In this document: piece by piece, positions 18,436-23,115 of the stretch | Layout: each line of letters opens with the position of its first letter | Position numbering within the stretch: position 1 is the first letter of the stretch | DNA from: Apostichopus californicus | Taxonomy: Eukaryota; Echinodermata; Holothuroidea; Aspidochirotida; Stichopodidae | NCBI GenBank assembly: GCA_020650975.1 | Contig: JAIPMN010039833.1 | Span: 1 to 23,115, forward strand | DNA length: 23,115 nucleotides | Reading direction: 5' to 3' | The notes under the pieces: generated by a model | Databases searched by the model: none | What the model saw: the letters and a program-made list of their open reading frames with translations, nothing else | Told to the model about the DNA's origin: nothing | Position numbers and translations under genes: made by a program

Positions 18436-18939
18436 TTGAGAGTCGATGTAATTTTAAGCAATGTGAGGCAGGAGAGAGTGTACATTTGGAGAAAAGCTCA
18501 AATAATTATCGGATGACAAACAAACAAAATAAATGAAATACAAACACATTTCTTTTGTCTAGGTTGTTAATAACTTTTAATGGTGAATGCTTTTTCCCTC
18601 CCAGTCGTAGTACATAATTGCCTCTTGGCACAGTAATAAACGAATAATTGTGGTTGTGATAAGAGAAAGTCTTTACAGGGACAGGTTTTTTTTTCTTGAA
18701 AGCAAGAGTTGTTAAACAATGAATATGAAAATAATATGTAGTTTTTTTTGCAGAAATTCTTGTTTAGAACTTCTGCAAAAAACGGTTAGATCAATTTATT
18801 AATTTACATAAGCAGATACTTATATGAAATGGAATGGGGAAGTTTATGAAACATTATTTTGTACCAAATATTCATGCGACATCCCGTCACCAACAAAACA
18901 TACAAACTCCTTTCCAAATGGTGAGCTGTAGGCACAATA

Positions 18940-18994
18940 TCTCAGTCCAGGAAACAATATATCAGTCCAGGAAACAATATATCAGTCCAGGAAA
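18940..18994 (+). repeat. 20-bp x 3 tandem repeat
   Basis: TCAGTCCAGGAAACAATATA is present at 18942 and 18962, with a partial third copy at 18982 that diverges after GGAAA. Confidence 0.9.
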
Positions 18995-21900
18995 GCATGG
19001 TTTTGTTAGCTACATGAGACAATAGCTTTTTTCTAGTCTGTTTTCTGTAAAACACAGATGGGTTAACAGTGCTTTGTAGATTTTTGGTGTTAAGTTTTGT
19101 TATGAAGGGATAGCAGAAAGTGAATTCCTAAACTGTTTTGTTTTAAAATAAGCACAAAGGCTACACCCTCTGTAGGCATTAAAGCAGTGAAAAACTGAAA
19201 TCATGATACCTATAACAGTATCACAATTTGATAATATAAACTAGTGTTGAGTCTTATGGTAATAGGATGAGATAATGATTTCTCATGAGAATGACAAAGT
19301 GCTTACATTTGAAATGAATATTCATGAATATTATAACATGCATATTCAGTATAGACAAAAGGAACAACAACCGTGTAAATGCTCAAACGATGATTTTTAC
19401 ATGTTTGTATCTGCCGTATGTAATAATTGTACAGGAGAAAGAAATGCTTTATTTTATAAAATATAATTGTGCAGAAAATAAAACATTTGCAAATGTTTTC
19501 TTCCCCCTCCCCATCTGTTTTTCTTGTTGTCAATCTATTACAATAGGCTCACATTTCAATTCAACACAATGATGTAAAAAAAATAAAAAATCCTGAAACG
19601 AAAATTTGATGCATCTTTGAGAGATTCGACCAATTTAACAGTTCTTATCCCATTAATTTTCTACTGTTTTATGATGAGAAGAACTCTCTTAGCAGGAATC
19701 CTCACTTACAAAACAGCTACAGAAGGAGGAGTGAATAGTTGACTTTGCAATGCAATCTTCTATAACATTCAAAATTCACTTCTGATGAATTGAGAAAACA
19801 AACCAAAATACGAAATTCACATACTAAACATCAGATGCGACTTTGTTTTTAACCCAATGTGTGAAAATGACATCAGTTGTTGAACTGAAAGTGATTATTC
19901 AGCTGTTGTGTAATCTGAATGTGTTGGTGACTTTTATCCATTTCCTTTGTTACATTGCATTTTTTTTCGACACGAGCCCCACGATCAGATATGAAGGAAA
20001 GGTAGGGTACGACAGACTGCAAAGGATGGTTTACATAGTTGGGTTGGCTCTCTCCATTCAACTGATCCAAGGTGAAATGCAGAAGCTACAAGCCTGTGAT
20101 GAAAGATCACACTTGAAATATAAATAAATATCTCACGTATACGCCCCGCTAACTTGACAAAGGTTCCTTTAAAACAGAAAACAGTGTAGGATCAGGGATC
20201 AATACCATTGTAAACAAATGTTGACTATTGTAAACATATCCAGCATACCACAAACAGCAGTGATCGGTGCAGACAAATATATTCTTACCATCATCGGATT
20301 TCAGAAAAAGCATGTGTACAAAAAAAAAAAAACCTTTAACGACAACGAAAGTGACACTGGAAGTGCAGAGTATACATACAACACCGGGCAATAACAAAAA
20401 GCTGGTAATTATTTACACAAGTGAAAGCATTCAGAACTGGGAAATAGAACCAACTCACAACAAGATTGGAAAACGAAAAAAACAATACCCAAAGATTTGA
20501 ATTCAGCCTATTAAAAACATTTCATGAGGAAATAAAACAATGACATTTCATTTCTTGATGACCCCTAAATATTGAGGGATAAAACATGGGAGTTGCTCTC
20601 ATCATTTAAAAAAAAGAAAAAAAAAAAGAAAAAAAGGAAAAATATCTGAACATTTTGAACTACGATCAAAAGCAAAATTGTTTACAAAAAAAAGTGATAT
20701 TGCTTTGTGATGATTTGTATCCAGTTCATGTTTTCATCACATTCTATTTTAGAAATTTTCCACCTCAAATAAAAAACAGAAGCAAAATGAAAAATATATC
20801 CATGAAGGAGCATTTTTAGTATTTCAAAATGTGTTTTTACGATAAATTGAACACACACAACATCAATAGTAGTAAGCACTAGTACCTTAGGACAACCTAT
20901 GACATCAAATAAGATCAACTTTCTTCTTTTTTTAAAGTAGTCTTTTTAAAGTTTTCTCTTGACATTTTCCAAAACACAAAATAACTGGCAGCTGATTTAT
21001 TGAGAGTTTAATATCTGATAATTAAAATAGAGAATTTTTTTTGGTTATAATTGAAATTATTTATCTGTACAACATTAAATCACGACCAAGATATAAAATA
21101 TCTACTCGATGTGAGTTAACTCATTATCAAGGAACAGAAAAAGGATACAATTTGGGTTTATTCTCACTACCTTTCTTCCTTGCATAATAAAGAGAGAGGG
21201 GGTGGGGTGGAAGGAGAGGGGCAGGAGGGGGAGGAGGTCATAGGAAGAAGCTGTGCAGCATTGCATGATATTACACTACCGAGTATGTGACAAAGAGCTG
21301 TAAATTGACTCTAAACACCTGTACCATTACACCCCCACCCGAACAAAGACATGTTGGGTATTAAATCTCCTTAATGTTATATTTTCTCTTTTAGAGAGGA
21401 CGACACATACAATACTATCTGATGTTAAGTTCAATCTGAACTTCATTTGTAGACTTATTCATAAATACTTGCTAACAATTAACCTAAAAGATCATGAAAA
21501 TGCCGCGACTATAATGCTGAGTTATCTGTCCTAATAAAAAAAATGCCCGCTACTTGTTACAAAGGTTGTCAGCTCAGCACATTAGATCAAAGTATTGTTC
21601 TCAGCATTGAGTGTTTCTTTAGACTGAAAGATTCAGCATCCTGTGAGAGGTATGATCATACTTAGTTTCAAGGGGCAACGAATAGGCCTGTCGATCACAC
21701 GGCTATAATATGGAAAGGATTAACTCACTCTCAAATGAGTATTGAGATGGGGTGAAAAACATCTCCCTGGTCTACCAACAGTAATTCTTCTATCGAGTAA
21801 AAATGGATTTTTCAAGTGTACTTTGACAGGATGCAGTTCACACAAACACAACACAACATAGATGTCATTATAGAAAATTATTCATTCCACAATGCAGGCC

Positions 21901-22053
21901 GTGACCACGGGATGCACAATCCTTGGTGCAAAAGCCTCTAAAAATTCCCAAGATGGCATGACTGTAAATATAGTTACGGCAACTTTCACATCTCAAAAGT
22001 GAATCCAACACACTGCTGCATTTTATTTGGTACAGATTAGAAACTATTGTGTT

Positions 22054-22099
22054 TAAACAATGTCACCATTGTATTGTTTTAAAACAATGTCACCATTGT
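22054..22099. repeat. direct repeat around a 16-bp palindrome
   Basis: AAACAATGTCACCATTGT occurs twice (about 22055-22072 and 22082-22099). Each copy is itself an inverted repeat (ACAATG/CATTGT). Between and overlapping them is the perfect palindrome ATTGTTTTAAAACAAT at 22073-22088. Confidence 0.85.
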
Positions 22100-22498
22100 C
22101 ATCCAAGGCAAAACCCGAGGCATCTTTTACTGAATGTGCCTTCAAAGGATACTCCATTCAACTTTAGGCACCGTGCCAAAATACAAAAAGATGCAGCTGC
22201 TGCAATTCTCCTGCAGCGAAGCTGCATGAATATAAAGCAATAGAGATTAAATCCTATTAATAGTCTCTTCATTAAAATAATTATCCTGCTAATGCTTCAC
22301 AAATTTTCCACATACCTATAAAAATATGTCCTAGACTTTTCCAGCATATGTTTAATATCAAGTGTGTTAGTTTTTTAGAGTTTTTAATATACTTTTAACT
22401 TCTTTAATTCTGATCTATTTTTACCATAGAGCATTTTTTTTCCATCACGCCAACAAGGAAAGAATGAAAGGGAATAAAATGGCCAGAAGTTGTTCCCC

Positions 22499-22520
22499 TT
22501 AAAACAATGAATTGTTTTAA
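22499..22520. repeat. perfect 10-bp inverted repeat
   Basis: TTAAAACAAT and ATTGTTTTAA are separated by two bases (GA). The arm contains the same TTAAAACAAT seen in the palindrome at 22073-22088, about 420 bp away. Confidence 0.85.
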
Positions 22521-23064
22521 TAAGGAAGTGAGGCCCGATGGTCAAACCAAGCTGTATGTACGTTCATCTGCAGCTTCTCAAAATTCTCAAAATATATATT
22601 TACAATTATTCGGGTAGAGTGTATCTACTTAAACTTGCTCTCCCATTGTTTAACCATGGCATTGCTTCTATTACCTCCTCCAGTTTTAGGGTTGTATTTC
22701 AATTCCTGTCAAAGAAACGAAAGAAGATATGAAAGAAAACTTACCAAAAAGTAAGATAAAAATCAAACAATCTTCACAAGCTTATTTGCCAACACCATCA
22801 CACATATAGAGAATGAACATATAATAAAAAATAAAGTCCCTTCAAAATTTCACTTAATTTTCAAAAATTATTTGAATTACAATACTAACAAAGAGACACT
22901 TCCTTCAAACATTATTGGTCCTTTGGATGAAAGAAGCAAAGCTTTGTACTAATACATAAATACAAACATATTTACAACTTTCATTCAACCAAAGAGAAAT
23001 TAATAGGGGGTTAATCAACGGTCTAGCGTGCGTTACTCACAGGATTAATGCACGATCGGGGGAT

Positions 23065-23115
23065 AATGCAAGCGATGCACGAGGGCGGAGCCCGAGTGCA
23101 TCCAGCGATAGCATT
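23065..23115. mobile_element. GC-rich foldback at the right edge (possible truncated TE)
   Basis: The last 50 or so bases form an imperfect palindrome. AATGCAAGCGATGCACGAGG, then GC, pairs with GCCCGAGTGCATCC and AGCGATAGCATT around a GGA loop (inner arms TGCACGAGGGC and GCCCGAGTGCA). Its base composition is unlike the AT-rich neighbourhood, and a partial direct repeat (TGCACGATCGGGG) lies just upstream at 23049-23061. It looks like the terminus or whole of a foldback or MITE-like repeat cut by the window edge. The family is not identified. Confidence 0.45.

Larger units (their letters stand above)
17211..18660 (+). other. probable 3' UTR of SZT2
   Basis: No coding sequence follows the stop. 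Candidate poly(A) signals are AATAAA at 18528-18533 and AATAAA at 18635-18640. The second is followed closely by a GT-rich stretch (TTGTGGTTGTGATAAG), as expected for a cleavage site near 18655. That would give a 3' UTR of about 1.45 kb. Without transcripts the end is a guess. Confidence 0.4.
18661..23008. other. downstream AT-rich region, no supported gene
   Basis: About 4.3 kb of AT-rich sequence with A- and T-runs (for example 20609-20640), a purine/G-rich stretch at 21190-21240 and several small palindromes. Short open frames occur on both strands, but none has a recognisable domain, convincing codon texture or splice context. The longest, ATG at 19867 to 20127, is mentioned only as a curiosity. 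The region may be intergenic or the 3' UTR of a neighbour on either strand. Confidence 0.5.

Noticed and set aside
18661-23008. A second protein-coding gene downstream
   Set aside because: Both strands were examined. Only short AT-rich frames without motifs or matching splice sites are present.

Overview
The window is eukaryotic (metazoan) genomic DNA. It carries the 3' part of one large intron-rich gene on the + strand and about 5.9 kb of AT-rich sequence after it. I could join sixteen exons, the first cut by the left edge, with GT-AG introns and a continuous reading frame (phases checked by counting) to a stop at 17208-17210. They encode about 1,060 C-terminal residues. Motifs across the exons (TLYTYNWS in exon 7, QITVLGGIILAELSFE in exon 11, LHSFSYDFHL in exon 13, INAVCFHLWTSIL at the C-terminus) match what I know of SZT2, the large (about 3,400 aa in vertebrates) scaffold of the KICSTOR complex, which tethers GATOR1 to lysosomes and lets amino-acid loss switch off mTORC1. 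The identification rests on recalled family features, not on a search.

The organism is probably a marine deuterostome, possibly an echinoderm. Evidence: SZT2 itself, short exons with introns of roughly 0.2-2 kb, and a tRNA-derived SINE with an L2-like tail (AAGCGCTATATAAA). The phylum is an inference and other invertebrates are possible. A 10-N gap at 10200-10209 shows this is a draft assembly.

Layout: exons 1-6 at 1-5870, with a G-run array in intron 3 and a 44-bp minisatellite in intron 4. Introns 6-9 hold tandem copies of the start of exon 7 split by a SINE, a 46-bp AT-rich minisatellite, and the N gap flanked by a duplicated segment. Exons 10-16 span 10501-17210. Intron 14 holds tandem copies of the end of exon 14 with its splice donor. 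After the stop come a 16-bp x 7 repeat, candidate poly(A) signals, a U2 snRNA-like fragment, and AT-rich DNA with palindromes and no gene I can support. A GC-rich foldback runs off the right edge.

The most unusual structure is that two exon edges of the same gene have been tandemly duplicated together with their splice sites: the acceptor side of exon 7 and the donor side of exon 14. This produces decoy 3' splice sites and a possible 27-nt in-frame micro-exon. I see no bacterial operon, CRISPR array, phage or defence locus.
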